This document shows, piece by piece, positions 26,101-34,542 of a stretch of DNA of 62,544 nucleotides. The stretch covers positions 1-62,544 of the forward strand of contig JAMOQI010000013.1 in assembly GCA_027064095.1 (NCBI GenBank), written 5' to 3'. How positions within the stretch are numbered: the first letter of the stretch is position 1; each line of letters starts with the position of its first letter. A program made the position numbers and the translations under genes. The notes beneath the pieces were generated by a model. That model made no database searches. It was not told the DNA's origin and saw only the letters and a program-made list of their open reading frames with translations. Origin of the DNA: Bacteroidales bacterium (GTDB lineage Bacteria > Bacteroidota > Bacteroidia > Bacteroidales > UBA1556).

Positions 26101-26452
26101 GATAATCATTGCTGCATTAAAAGTAAACTCTTCAAATCCAGAAAAATGGATAAGCAAAGCTTTCGATATTAAAAACAATATTGATTCATTGAAAATTATT
26201 ATCTACGGCGACAAAACTATTTCGAACCGGTACGAGGCAGCACCTCCAAGCCTTCAGAATAGGCTTTATAGCTCTATCTACGAAATATGGGGAAATCCTG
26301 AAGGGTTAACAGGTACTCACAAAAAAGATATTGAAATAGTGGCTTCACATAATGATAGTATTTTAAAAGTATTAGCAATCAATAAAATAGTCATTAAAGA
26401 ACTAAATCAAGAGTTGGACAGAATAGAAGCACCATACACCCCTGGCAGGTAA
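23189..26452 (+). CDS. large exported BNR/sortilin-like propeller protein
   Basis: The protein has 1087 residues with a signal peptide (about 1-21). From about residue 45 to 750 it carries repeated Asp-box/BNR-type units, seen as GVFKTTNAG, GVYKSLDGGLSWKNM, GLYKTTDGGKNWEL, GIYKTENAGKNW and GIYVSLNGGENWVKM, typical of sortilin/VPS10-like or sialidase-like propellers. The C-terminal third has a different style (YEGLKDKRKKEEKEK, then an FN3-like region and a helical tail) and lacks an obvious T9SS sorting domain. Such proteins are annotated as glycosyl hydrolases by repeat homology only; no catalytic residues could be identified. It is followed 11 bp later by a GT39-like gene. Confidence 0.8.
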   Translation: MKHLHILLSIFLILFTISINAQKKNKKDIKKDNYLLKSSDLTSYKFRSIGPAMISGRIIDIAVNPNNPSEYYVAAASGGVFKTTNAGITFTPIFDKQKSYSIGCISIDPNNTNIIWVGTGENNSQRSVSWGDGVYKSLDGGLSWKNMGLEKSEHIGKILIDPRNSDIVWVAAQGPLWNSGGERGLYKTTDGGKNWELNLKISENTGISDLAFDPENPDIVYATAYQRRRHVYTLINGGPEGGIYKTENAGKNWRKINKGLPKGDIGRIGIAVSPVDGNYIYAIVEAEKGKGGFYRSINKGESWQKMNNFVSGSPQYYQELFADPKNKNCIYAMDTYARYTMDGGKSFTKFNYTSKHVDDHALWIDPNNTNHLLDGCDGGVYESWDKAKTWDYKANLPLSQFYRVAVDNDLPFYNVYGGTQDNNSVGGPSQTSNAHGIRNSDWFITQGGDGFESQVDPTDPNTIYAQAQYGWLARYNKTTGLGVDIRPSEPDNGEAYRWNWDAPLLISPHNSKRLYFAANKLFRSDDRGDNWQVISQDLTRQINRNELRIMGKIQSPEAVAKNASTSIYGNIVSFDESPKKEGLLYVGTDDGLIQISDDGGSNWTKVSTFAGVPETTYVSCIKASKHDENIVFASFDNHKRGDFKPYLLKSTNKGKTWKSIVGNLPDDAVVWSIAQDHIDADLLFAGTEYGIYVSLNGGENWVKMNSGLPNIAIRDIDIQKRENDLVLASYGRGFYILDDYSSLRNIKKAVKESKNYIFEIQPSLMYVPSHPIGWRKKGHFGDDFYVADNPQYGAVFTYYIDESYEGLKDKRKKEEKEKLKNNEDISYPTMDEFRKEDNELNAYLLFTIKDNSGNLVKKLKSPISKGIHKIAWDYRYEGINPTSTKAKKHNLASQGIGRPAMPGLYTIEMAKVIDEKINPIGNKQNFEVRSLYNSRQLARPELNDYYTKMEKVSRTFGTITNRLNEQEKQIKIIIAALKVNSSNPEKWISKAFDIKNNIDSLKIIIYGDKTISNRYEAAPPSLQNRLYSSIYEIWGNPEGLTGTHKKDIEIVASHNDSILKVLAINKIVIKELNQELDRIEAPYTPGR

Positions 26453-26462
26453 TATCTTTCTT

Positions 26463-27863
26463 ATGGAAAAATCAGTTTTAAAAAATATTTTCAAAGATAT
26501 TAGATTTTGGTTGATAATACTATTTCTAATAAGGCTTTTTGGTATAACAAATGCACCACTTGAAATAGGTCATAACTGGAGACAGGCTATAACAAATATG
26601 GTTACTAGAAATTTTGTAGAAAATGGTGCTAATTTACTATTTCCACAAATTGATATGGCTGGCGCAAAAACTGGAATTAGTGGGTCTGAGTTTCCTATAT
26701 TTAATTACATTATTTATTTAATTTCTACAATATTTGGATATGAACATTGGTATGGTAGATTAGTCAACTTAATTTTCTCAAGCATAGGGATATTCTACTT
26801 TTATAAGCTGATAAAAGCAATCTTCAGCAAAAGTATTGCGTTTAATGCTACCATTATTTTATCAGTATCGATATGGTTTTCATTTTCAAGAAAAATAATG
26901 CCTGACACTTTAAGTGTGGCAATGATTTTAATAGCCCTCTATCATGCTTATAAATACATAATAAATGGTAACTTCTTTAAACTTATTCTATTTTTTATTT
27001 TTAGCACACTCGCATTGCTTATTAAAATTCCTTCATTGGCTATTTTAAGTGTAGTAGCTATTGTAGTTTTTATAAAGGAAATTAGTAGAAAAAGAAAGAT
27101 ATACTTATTAGTCACTGCCTTTATTAGTTTTGTTATTGCGGCTTTATGGTATTTTATTTGGGTACCGTATCTACAAGATACTTATCACTACTATTTATTT
27201 TTCCCAAAAGGAATTATCGAGGGAATCCAAGAGATAATACCATTGATTCCAGACTATTTAAAGAAATTTTATTTTAGTGCTTTACATTCATATATAGCAT
27301 TTATTATGTTTCTCACAGGCTTGTATTACTTTATAAAAGGAGACAACAAAATTGCTAAATATGGAATTGGGATTATAAGCATAGTGTTTTTTGTTTTTAC
27401 ATTAAAAACAGGTGCTGTTTTCCCTTTGCATAACTATTACGTCATACCATATGTTCCAGTAATGGCATTAATAACATCAGTATTTATTTCTAAAATCCCA
27501 AAACGATACCAATATATTCTACTTCTAATAATTTCCATAGAGGCCATTGGAAACCAGCAACATGACTTTTTTATTAAAAACAGTGAACTTTATAAATTAG
27601 AACTCGATAATATTACTAAAGAAGTCATTCCTAAAAACAAATTGATAATAATTAATGGTGGAGAATCTGCACAGAGCATCTACTTTTCTCACAGAAAAGG
27701 TTGGACCATAAACAATCAGCAAGCTTTAAATAGGAGATATATTGATTCATTATCAAATATTGGTGCAGAATACCTTATTATTGATAAAAACAGATTAGAA
27801 AATATTGAATTAAATTACAAAATTTTATATTCAGATACTAATTATAGTATCTATAAATTGTAA
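26463..27863 (+). CDS. membrane glycosyltransferase, GT39/ArnT-like
   Basis: The protein has 466 residues and about ten membrane segments. An early periplasmic loop has NWRQAITNMVTRNF (about 38-51) and an acidic residue in GSEFPIFNYI (about 75-84), as in the PMT/ArnT family, where such acidic residues help transfer a sugar from a polyprenyl-phosphate donor. A short soluble C-terminal tail of about 95 residues follows the last segment. It sits 11 bp after the BNR protein gene and is probably cotranscribed. Donor and acceptor are unknown; lipid A or protein O-glycosylation are possibilities. Confidence 0.75.
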   Translation: MEKSVLKNIFKDIRFWLIILFLIRLFGITNAPLEIGHNWRQAITNMVTRNFVENGANLLFPQIDMAGAKTGISGSEFPIFNYIIYLISTIFGYEHWYGRLVNLIFSSIGIFYFYKLIKAIFSKSIAFNATIILSVSIWFSFSRKIMPDTLSVAMILIALYHAYKYIINGNFFKLILFFIFSTLALLIKIPSLAILSVVAIVVFIKEISRKRKIYLLVTAFISFVIAALWYFIWVPYLQDTYHYYLFFPKGIIEGIQEIIPLIPDYLKKFYFSALHSYIAFIMFLTGLYYFIKGDNKIAKYGIGIISIVFFVFTLKTGAVFPLHNYYVIPYVPVMALITSVFISKIPKRYQYILLLIISIEAIGNQQHDFFIKNSELYKLELDNITKEVIPKNKLIIINGGESAQSIYFSHRKGWTINNQQALNRRYIDSLSNIGAEYLIIDKNRLENIELNYKILYSDTNYSIYKL

Positions 27864-27902
27864 TGAAATAATCAGTGAACTAATTAAAATTGAAATTAAT
27901 AT

Positions 27903-29522
27903 TTATAATTCCTTTCGTCTAAGAAATGAAGATAAAGACATTAAAATAAGAAGTACAACTATAAAAATGGATATTCTACCAAGATAATCTCCATTTTTTG
28001 CATAATATGTCCATGCAGTATAAATAGGTATATTTGCTTTTATAGCCGTTTTATCGTAGAATTTGGAAGTTTCCAACACCTCACCTTTTTCATTTATAAC
28101 TCCCGAAATTCCAGTATTTGCTGCTCTTACAACATATCGCCTTGTCTCAATAGCACGCAAGCGAGCATAAGAAAAATGCTGCTTATGACCAGGGCTATTG
28201 TACCACCATGCATCGTTAGTAATAACGGAAATAAAGCTTGGCTGTTCTTTTACAAAATTCCCCACAAACTCTCCATAAATGGATTCATAACAAATTATTG
28301 GAGCAACATTAACATCTGGTCGGGGAGAAAATAATTTTGGTTTAGTACTAATTCCAAGACTACCGGTTGTACCTCCTAAATCAATAGCATATTTTTCTAC
28401 CGGCTTTAGCAAAGCAGCAAAAGGCATACGTTCTACACCAGGGACAAGTTTGGCTTTATGATAAAATTCGATAGGTTTATTATTTTGCAAGAATAAAGCA
28501 GAATTATAATTATAGTAATATTTATCCGGTTCGTCACTAAAACTTCGGGCATAGGCTTTTACTTCTTCACCTTGCCTAAGCATTCTCCTTGTTGAAGCTC
28601 CTATTAATATGCTTACATTTTTATGTTTTTTAATAAAATTTCGCAGCTTTTTAATAGCAGGGTATTGTTCTATACTTTCTTCCCACATTGTTCTATTAAT
28701 GCTACTTTCCGGACATATTATAAGTTCCGTATTTGTATCTATATACTTCTTTGATATATTTAAAATATTATCAACCAATTGTCCGGATGTTAATTCATAA
28801 GCCTCTTCATAAGGTTCAATATTTGGCTGAATTAAAAGCACATTTATAGAGCTCTGCTGTTTTTGTATCCTGTCGCTCAAATACGATGAAAACATTAAAG
28901 GAACTACAATTAAAAATAAAGCAGTAAAAAGTGGGACAATAGAATATTGAATTTTTCTATCATATTTTATCCATCTCAAAATAGCCTGTTGAATAATAAG
29001 ATTAATTGTAATTACCCAAATACTTCCTCCCAGAACTCCTGTATATTCATACCATTGAACAAAATTAGGATATTCTGAAAAAACATTTCCTAAATTTAAC
29101 CAAGACCAAGTAAGTTCCCAATTCATATGTAGATATTCGAAACTTATAAAGAAAAAGATAAGAATAAAAAATCCAGTTTTTCCTTTCATTATTCTCGAAT
29201 CAACAATATGAGCTAATCCAAAAACCAAAGCCATAAAAAACGAATTAAGCAAAAATGCCAAAACTCCCCCAACCAAAGTTGAATAAGCGACCCACCAAGT
29301 AGTAAACAAATTGAATACCAAAAATGTAACATAGGAATAAAGTACCATTGCACCTCTGGAAAATAGAGTTGGATTTTGCAAAATATATGTTCTAATAAGA
29401 AGCATCGGAATTAGCGCAATAAAAGCTAATGGAGCAAAACCATTGACCGGCCACGACATTCCTAGAAGCAATCCGCTCAATATTGCCAATAACCAAATCT
29501 GATATTTTTTAAACTGTAGCAT
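27903..29522 (-). CDS. lnt: apolipoprotein N-acyltransferase
   Basis: Lnt adds the third acyl chain to lipoproteins in the inner membrane. The 539-residue protein has about seven membrane segments (1-215) and a nitrilase-like domain. The catalytic triad is visible as E272 (ICPESSI), K356 (YHKAKLVPG) and C411 (IICYES). A WYNSPGHKQHFSYARLRAIETRR stretch near residues 438-460 is also typical, with the Trp and the AIETRR motif. A -7 box lies 22 bp upstream. It is separate from the MobB-like gene that precedes it. Confidence 0.93.
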   Translation of the reverse strand: MLQFKKYQIWLLAILSGLLLGMSWPVNGFAPLAFIALIPMLLIRTYILQNPTLFSRGAMVLYSYVTFLVFNLFTTWWVAYSTLVGGVLAFLLNSFFMALVFGLAHIVDSRIMKGKTGFFILIFFFISFEYLHMNWELTWSWLNLGNVFSEYPNFVQWYEYTGVLGGSIWVITINLIIQQAILRWIKYDRKIQYSIVPLFTALFLIVVPLMFSSYLSDRIQKQQSSINVLLIQPNIEPYEEAYELTSGQLVDNILNISKKYIDTNTELIICPESSINRTMWEESIEQYPAIKKLRNFIKKHKNVSILIGASTRRMLRQGEEVKAYARSFSDEPDKYYYNYNSALFLQNNKPIEFYHKAKLVPGVERMPFAALLKPVEKYAIDLGGTTGSLGISTKPKLFSPRPDVNVAPIICYESIYGEFVGNFVKEQPSFISVITNDAWWYNSPGHKQHFSYARLRAIETRRYVVRAANTGISGVINEKGEVLETSKFYDKTAIKANIPIYTAWTYYAKNGDYLGRISIFIVVLLILMSLSSFLRRKEL

Positions 29523-29543
29523 ATTCTATAATTAATTCTTTGA

Positions 29544-29551
29544 CAAAGATA
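29544..29551 (-). promoter_or_regulatory. -7 promoter box for lnt
   Basis: TATCTTTG on the minus strand is a perfect TAnnTTTG box. A TTTG (minus strand of 29574-29577) lies 22 bp upstream. It is 22 bp before the ATG. Confidence 0.6.
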
Positions 29552-29597
29552 AGTATTAGTGCTTTTAGGAAAACAAATCAATAAAATCAATTTTAAG

Positions 29598-30128
29598 CTA
29601 TTTATCCAAAAACAATTCATTACCATGTAAACGTATATTTTGAATATCAAAATCCATTTGCTCACCATCATTATTTATGAGAATTGGGTTATAATCCAGA
29701 TACTCTTTTTTGCCAATTTTCTTTCCTTTGTCAATGATATAAAAGAAAAGCCCGGGAGAAATGACCTTATGTAATCCGCCTGACTCTACAACCACTACTT
29801 TATTATCAAATAATGATTTCAGGGACTCAAAAGCTTCACCTATTTTATCTCTTTTGCACATCACAAAATATACCTTACCAGCACCGGCTTGTAGCATAAG
29901 AGAACTGTCCTTATTATTAATATTCGTTTCACGAATAATTACATAATCATCAGTCTTAACAATTAAATTATTAGCATCGTAATAGTGAAAATGAGGAGAA
30001 ATTTTCACTCCTACGACTTCACTTTTTGATGACAAATGTTCAATACATCTGCAGCACCAATATGTTTTTCCGACATTGCGTCCATCACCTGCCACAAGTA
30101 GAATATTTGGAAATAACTCTTTCTGCAT
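29598..30128 (-). CDS. P-loop NTPase, MobB-like
   Basis: The protein has 176 residues. The Walker A loop GDGRNVGKT is at residues 14-22, after an ILLVA strand. A VVGVKISPHFH segment (about 38-48) and KDSSLMLQAGAGKVYFV (about 73-89) follow the layout of MobB, the GTP-binding partner of molybdopterin-guanine dinucleotide synthesis, where a V-x-x-I-K-H motif and a D-S-x-x-x-x-x-AGA motif occur. The usual MobB loop is GxxGxGKT/S, so this loop (R-N-V in the middle) is divergent. No moa/mob genes are nearby. MobB or another small P-loop family remain possible; the substrate is not known. It has its own -7 box. Confidence 0.5.
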   Translation of the reverse strand: MQKELFPNILLVAGDGRNVGKTYWCCRCIEHLSSKSEVVGVKISPHFHYYDANNLIVKTDDYVIIRETNINNKDSSLMLQAGAGKVYFVMCKRDKIGEAFESLKSLFDNKVVVVESGGLHKVISPGLFFYIIDKGKKIGKKEYLDYNPILINNDGEQMDFDIQNIRLHGNELFLDK

Positions 30129-30157
30129 ATTAATTTTAAATTACCAGCAATTTACTG

Positions 30158-30165
30158 CAAATATA
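30158..30165 (-). promoter_or_regulatory. -7 promoter box for the MobB-like gene
   Basis: TATATTTG on the minus strand fits TAnnTTTG, 30 bp before the ATG at 30128. Confidence 0.5.
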
Positions 30166-30441
30166 TGTATATAAATCAGCAATAATGCAATTCACATTAA
30201 TTAAACAAAAGTAAACAAGAGATTTTTTTTAACAGAAATACATCATGTATTTGTATTCTATATTTACTCTTTTCCGAAGGCTTTGTTTTGAATGCTATAG
30301 ATTCTATTTCGGTAATAATAAATTCAATGAGTAAAACCGACTTTTAGAGGAATAATAAAAGCTTAAAGAGAGCAAAGTGATTAACCGGCATCGAATAAAC
30401 ACAAAATATACTATTTACTATACACAATTTTCTATCGCGGC
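30166..30441. other. noncoding stretch
   Basis: Between the MobB-like promoter and the small frame after the PAP2-like gene. I see no open frame of note, no tRNA and no strong hairpin. Confidence 0.4.
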
Positions 30442-30531
30442 TTAGAATAATTTCAATATTCTTATTCCATCTTTTACAACTCCAAATTCATCACCTTCAA
30501 CATTTATTTTCACGAGGTAAGTCTTTTTCAT
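30442..30531 (-). CDS. possible 29-residue small peptide after the PAP2-like gene
   Basis: An ATG at 30531 starts a 29-codon frame (MKKTYLVKINVEGDEF, ending ILKLF) just 15 bp after the stop of the PAP2-like gene. An AAGGA stretch lies about 10 nt before the ATG and could serve as a ribosome-binding site. The composition (Lys start, beta-like, no membrane segment) is unremarkable. It could equally be noncoding or the relic of a longer beta-rich domain. Confidence 0.25.
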   Translation of the reverse strand: MKKTYLVKINVEGDEFGVVKDGIRILKLF

Positions 30532-30545
30532 CTGAATCAATTCCT

Positions 30546-31172
30546 TCAACCAAGATGAAGCACTAAATATCCCATTAAGCCTGAAATTATTACTCCCAAA
30601 AAATACCCAAGCAATAGTTCAAACCAAGTATGAGCTTTTAAGTAATGTCTAGATAAAAGCACAATAATTGAAAGTACAAAAGTTACAATAACAGGAACAA
30701 TAAGTTCCAAATCGTAATAATCCATTAAAACAACCATCATGGTATTCACACTAGCAATAGATAATGCATGTGCGCTCACTTTTAGCATAGTATTAAATAG
30801 AGTCAGGATAAGAGCTGATATTGCAGGAATTGCAAACATTAAAGGTATCAATATTGGGATATAGTTAATCCGATAAACCATGTAAGCAGTAACAGAATAA
30901 TATGAAAAAATAAGCAAATAAGGGATAAACCTTTGTTCGCGTTTTTCTATTCTAAAAGAAGAAATAACACCTTGTCTTTTTAGCATGTAAATAGAAAATA
31001 CCGGTAATAGAACTGTTGTCATAAAAGCCATAATAGTAATGGAAATGGCAAAACGACTTCCCAAAGACTGTAATTCAAATATTGGCAATACAAGAATAAA
31101 AACGAGGCTATAAAAAGCAACAAGTATTGGATGAAATGAAAGAGAGAAACTCTCAGCTAATTCTTTTCTCAT
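30546..31172 (-). CDS. PAP2-like membrane protein
   Basis: This 208-residue protein has about six membrane segments. Traces of the PAP2 acid phosphatase signature are visible: KVSAHALS (about residues 130-137), in place of the usual PSGH, and SRHYLKAHTWFE (about 174-185), which keeps SR-x5-H but has E where the final D is expected. It may be a lipid phosphatase (undecaprenyl or lipid A phosphate) or an inactive relative. It begins 3 bp after rpoN ends, so it is cotranscribed with rpoN. Confidence 0.6.
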   Translation of the reverse strand: MRKELAESFSLSFHPILVAFYSLVFILVLPIFELQSLGSRFAISITIMAFMTTVLLPVFSIYMLKRQGVISSFRIEKREQRFIPYLLIFSYYSVTAYMVYRINYIPILIPLMFAIPAISALILTLFNTMLKVSAHALSIASVNTMMVVLMDYYDLELIVPVIVTFVLSIIVLLSRHYLKAHTWFELLLGYFLGVIISGLMGYLVLHLG

Positions 31173-31174
31173 TA

Positions 31175-32641
31175 TTATAATTCTTTACGCAAACGAGCAA
31201 CTGGAATATTCAATTGTTCACGATATTTTGCTATTGTGCGACGAGCAATTTTATAACCATTATCCTTTAAAAACTCAGCAAGCTTATCATCAGTATAAGG
31301 TTTGCGCTTATTTTCTTTTTCCACAATACTTAGCAATATTTTCTTAATCTCGCGAGTAGAAACCTCTTCTCCACTTTGAGTCATCATACCTTCAGAGAAA
31401 AAGGATTTAAGCTTAAAAGTACCAAAAGGCGTTTGAACATATTTGCTATTCACAACACGCGAAATAGTTGAAATATCTAGATTTACCTTATTTGCAATAT
31501 CCTTTAGAATCATAGGACGAAGTTTTGTTTCGTCGCCTGTTTTAAAATAATCATATTGATATTCCATAATAGCTTGCATAGTACTCTGCAAAGTATATTG
31601 ACGTTGCTTAATAGCATCAATAAACCATTTTGCAGAATCAATTTTTTGACGCACAAAAGTCATTGCCTCCTTCATCTGCTTTGTTGTCTTACCTTTTTGT
31701 TCAGAATATGCATTCAACATATTTTTATATGTTCTCGATATTCTTAATTCCGGTGCATTTCTACCATTAATATTAAGCACAAGCTCTCCGTCATTCTCAG
31801 TGATAATAAAGTCGGGCACCACATGTTCATTAATATGCTGACTTTGGCTAAGACTATTACCAGGTTTAGGATTCAATTTAAGAATTTCATTTATAGCACT
31901 TTTCAACTGTTCCTCATCAATATCCAAGCGACTAATAATTTTGTTATAATGTTTTTTTGTAAAGGCATCGAAATACCTTTTAAGAATTCTCTCAGCCAAT
32001 AAAACAGACTCTGTTTGTTCTTTCTGCTCCAACTGCAACAATAGACATTCTTTTAAATTTCGGGCACCGACACCGGCTGGCTCGAAAGTTTGTATCAGTT
32101 TTATAATTTGCTCTACTTCCTTTTCGTTAGTAATAATATTTTGAGTGAATGCCAAATCATCTACAATGGCAATAGTTTCGCGGCGCAAATATCCGGAATC
32201 ATCAATATTACCTATAATAAATTCAGCAATAGACTTTGTCCTATCATCAATTCTTTGATAAGACAACTGTGTTCTAATCAATTCATGAAAAGTATCACCA
32301 GAAACAAAAGGAATATTCTTCTCCTCATCATCCCTGCTATGATTGTTAGCTTCATATTTATAATCAGGTGCATCATCAGGGTCGATATAATCTGCTAAAT
32401 CAAATTCATCATCAGAATTAGATTCATTTTCATCTTGAACATCATTTACAGACTCTGTGTATTCATCTTCCATATTCTCCCCTTCATCATCAGAGCCCTC
32501 AACTAAGGCAACATTCTCTTCTACCTCTTGCTTTATTCTTTGTTCCAAAGCAATGGTCGGAACCTGTAACAACTTCATAAGTTGAATTTGCTGAGGAGAT
32601 AACTTTTGCTGTAATTTTTGTTGTAAACGTTGTTTAAGCAT
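31175..32641 (-). CDS. rpoN: RNA polymerase sigma-54 factor
   Basis: The 488-residue sigma-54 factor has an N-terminal Gln/Leu-rich activator-contact region (QRLQQKLQQKLSPQQIQLMKLL, from residue 4) and an acidic linker (about 45-100). A core-binding domain follows, and then the C-terminal DNA-binding part with the diagnostic RpoN box ARRTIAKYRE (466-475). It directs transcription from -24/-12 promoters with an enhancer-binding protein; none is encoded in this window. It has its own promoter and is followed by the PAP2-like gene after 3 bp. In this phylum rpoN genes are widespread and the acidic linker is typical. Confidence 0.96.
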   Translation of the reverse strand: MLKQRLQQKLQQKLSPQQIQLMKLLQVPTIALEQRIKQEVEENVALVEGSDDEGENMEDEYTESVNDVQDENESNSDDEFDLADYIDPDDAPDYKYEANNHSRDDEEKNIPFVSGDTFHELIRTQLSYQRIDDRTKSIAEFIIGNIDDSGYLRRETIAIVDDLAFTQNIITNEKEVEQIIKLIQTFEPAGVGARNLKECLLLQLEQKEQTESVLLAERILKRYFDAFTKKHYNKIISRLDIDEEQLKSAINEILKLNPKPGNSLSQSQHINEHVVPDFIITENDGELVLNINGRNAPELRISRTYKNMLNAYSEQKGKTTKQMKEAMTFVRQKIDSAKWFIDAIKQRQYTLQSTMQAIMEYQYDYFKTGDETKLRPMILKDIANKVNLDISTISRVVNSKYVQTPFGTFKLKSFFSEGMMTQSGEEVSTREIKKILLSIVEKENKRKPYTDDKLAEFLKDNGYKIARRTIAKYREQLNIPVARLRKEL

Positions 32642-32660
32642 TCTGTTATAATTAAAAGTT

Positions 32661-32688
32661 CAAAGTTAGGAATTTTTTTTATTCTCAA
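32661..32688 (-). promoter_or_regulatory. promoter of rpoN
   Basis: On the minus strand TAACTTTG (32661-32668) with a TTG (32686-32688) 17 bp upstream. It is 20 bp before the ATG at 32641, so the leader is short. Confidence 0.6.
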
Positions 32689-32845
32689 GATTAATATTTA
32701 TCATCATAATAATTATGGCAGAGTTTTTGTTGTTTGCAGAATCAGTTTTTATCAATTAATACAAAATAAAGGTCACTAGCAGGTCGATATTTTACAACTA
32801 AATAGAATTAAAATAACATTTATATAAACGTTTAAATATATTACA

Positions 32846-34459
32846 ATGAGAACTTTAAGTATAATAATCTTAGTTTTTTTATCACTCTTGGTAAATGCTG
32901 AAGACAAAAAGGTAAAATCAAAAATAAAGGAAGTAACGGTATTCCAAAACGGAGCTCAAATACATAGAACAGCCCAAACAACTCTAAAAGCAGGACATCA
33001 AGTAATTATTTTTAGCGATCTAAGTACTTCTATAGTTGCTTCAAGTATTCAAGTAAATGGTAAAGGTGATTTCACAATAATGTCAGTAACAAATCAAATT
33101 AATTATTTAAAAGAAATAAAGAAAAATAAACGTATTGCAGTAATTCAAGATTCAATAAAAATCTTAAATAAAAAACTAAAATCCGAGAAAATGATAATCT
33201 CTGCTTACAAACAAGAGATTAAATTACTTGAAGCAAACAGAAGTTTAAAAGGAACCAATAATAATTTGAGCATCAATGAAATAAAACTTGCAGCAGATTA
33301 TTATCGTCAGCGATTTCGTCAAATATATAATGATCAAGAAAAGATAAATGCAAAAATTACAGATTATCAGAATAATATAAATAGACTAAAAAATGCTTTA
33401 AATCAACTTCGACAACGAAGAGCACCAAAAGGGATAGGAGAAATAATGGTAGAAATAGATGCAAAGAAATCAATTCCGGCAAGCTTTACTCTTAATTATT
33501 TGGTAAATAATGCAGGATGGACACCCCTTTATGATATACGTGCTATTGATGCAAATAAAGATATTGAGCTACATTATAGAGCAAATATATTCCAAAATAC
33601 TGGTATAGACTGGAATAATGTAAAATTATCAATATCTACAGGAAACCCTCATCAAAATGGGAAAATACCATATATGAGTCCATGGTATTTAAGCTTTAAT
33701 ATAAATAGATATAAGACTTTAAGAGGAAATTCATTTGCTCTAGAATCAGATATGGAAGAGATTACTGAAGCACCAACTGCAAAATACATTCAAAAAAATA
33801 TGGTATCTGCGTCTAATTCAGCAAATTACACCACAGTAAATCAAGGACAAACAAATACAAGCTTTAAAATATCATTGCCATATACAATTCCATCAAGCAA
33901 TAAAACTATAAATGTAAAAATACAGAAATGGACACTACCAGCTGATTACAGATACTATGCAGTTCCACGTCTTGATCCAGATGCTTTCTTGCAAGCCAGA
34001 ATTACAGGCTGGGAAGATCTTAATCTATTGCCCGGTGCTGTAAATGTATTTTTCGAAGGTACATATGTTGGCAAATCATTTATAAATCCTGCTAATCTAC
34101 AAGACACTATGGATATTTCTCTTGGAAAAGATAAGAATATTGTTATTGAACGAAAAAAATCGAAAGACAAAAGTGCAAATGGCATCTTTGGCAGCGATAA
34201 AAAAATGAATATAGGATGGAATATATCAGTAAGGAATAATAAAAGTTCCGGAATACATCTTGTCATTCAAGACCAGATTCCTTTATCTAATAAAGCGAAT
34301 GTAGAAGTTAAATTGGTTGAGAAATCAGGGGCAGCTTATAATAATAAAAATGGGTTCCTTAAATGGGATTTTAATCTAGAAAGCAAGAAGACTAAAAAAT
34401 TAGAATTCCAATATCAAATAAAATATCCAAAAAATATGAACATCTACAATATATGGTAG
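32846..34459 (+). CDS. mucoidy inhibitor MuiA family protein (DUF4139)
   Basis: The 537-residue exported protein has a signal peptide (about residues 1-18). An N-terminal DUF4140-like domain includes KEVTVFQNGAQIHRTAQ (about 28-44). A coiled-coil region (about 95-195) is rich in Lys, Glu and Gln. The C-terminal DUF4139 domain includes PASFTLNYLVNNAGWTPLYDIRA (about 211-233), the family's most conserved segment. The family name comes from a colony-morphology phenotype, and the biochemical role is unknown. It is a single-gene unit with a strong terminator downstream. Confidence 0.85.
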   Translation: MRTLSIIILVFLSLLVNAEDKKVKSKIKEVTVFQNGAQIHRTAQTTLKAGHQVIIFSDLSTSIVASSIQVNGKGDFTIMSVTNQINYLKEIKKNKRIAVIQDSIKILNKKLKSEKMIISAYKQEIKLLEANRSLKGTNNNLSINEIKLAADYYRQRFRQIYNDQEKINAKITDYQNNINRLKNALNQLRQRRAPKGIGEIMVEIDAKKSIPASFTLNYLVNNAGWTPLYDIRAIDANKDIELHYRANIFQNTGIDWNNVKLSISTGNPHQNGKIPYMSPWYLSFNINRYKTLRGNSFALESDMEEITEAPTAKYIQKNMVSASNSANYTTVNQGQTNTSFKISLPYTIPSSNKTINVKIQKWTLPADYRYYAVPRLDPDAFLQARITGWEDLNLLPGAVNVFFEGTYVGKSFINPANLQDTMDISLGKDKNIVIERKKSKDKSANGIFGSDKKMNIGWNISVRNNKSSGIHLVIQDQIPLSNKANVEVKLVEKSGAAYNNKNGFLKWDFNLESKKTKKLEFQYQIKYPKNMNIYNIW

Positions 34460-34502
34460 GGATGTAATACTAAATAATAAGGTGAAAAATAGTGATTATC
34501 TA

Positions 34503-34542
34503 ACCCCCATCAAGTAAAAGCTTGAATGGGGGTATTTTATTT
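34503..34542 (+). terminator. intrinsic terminator after the MuiA gene
   Basis: ACCCCCATCAAG (from 34503) pairs with CTTGAATGGGGGT (34521-34533) with a one-base bulge around a TAAAAG loop, then a T-rich tail. It begins 44 bp after the stop. Confidence 0.8.
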
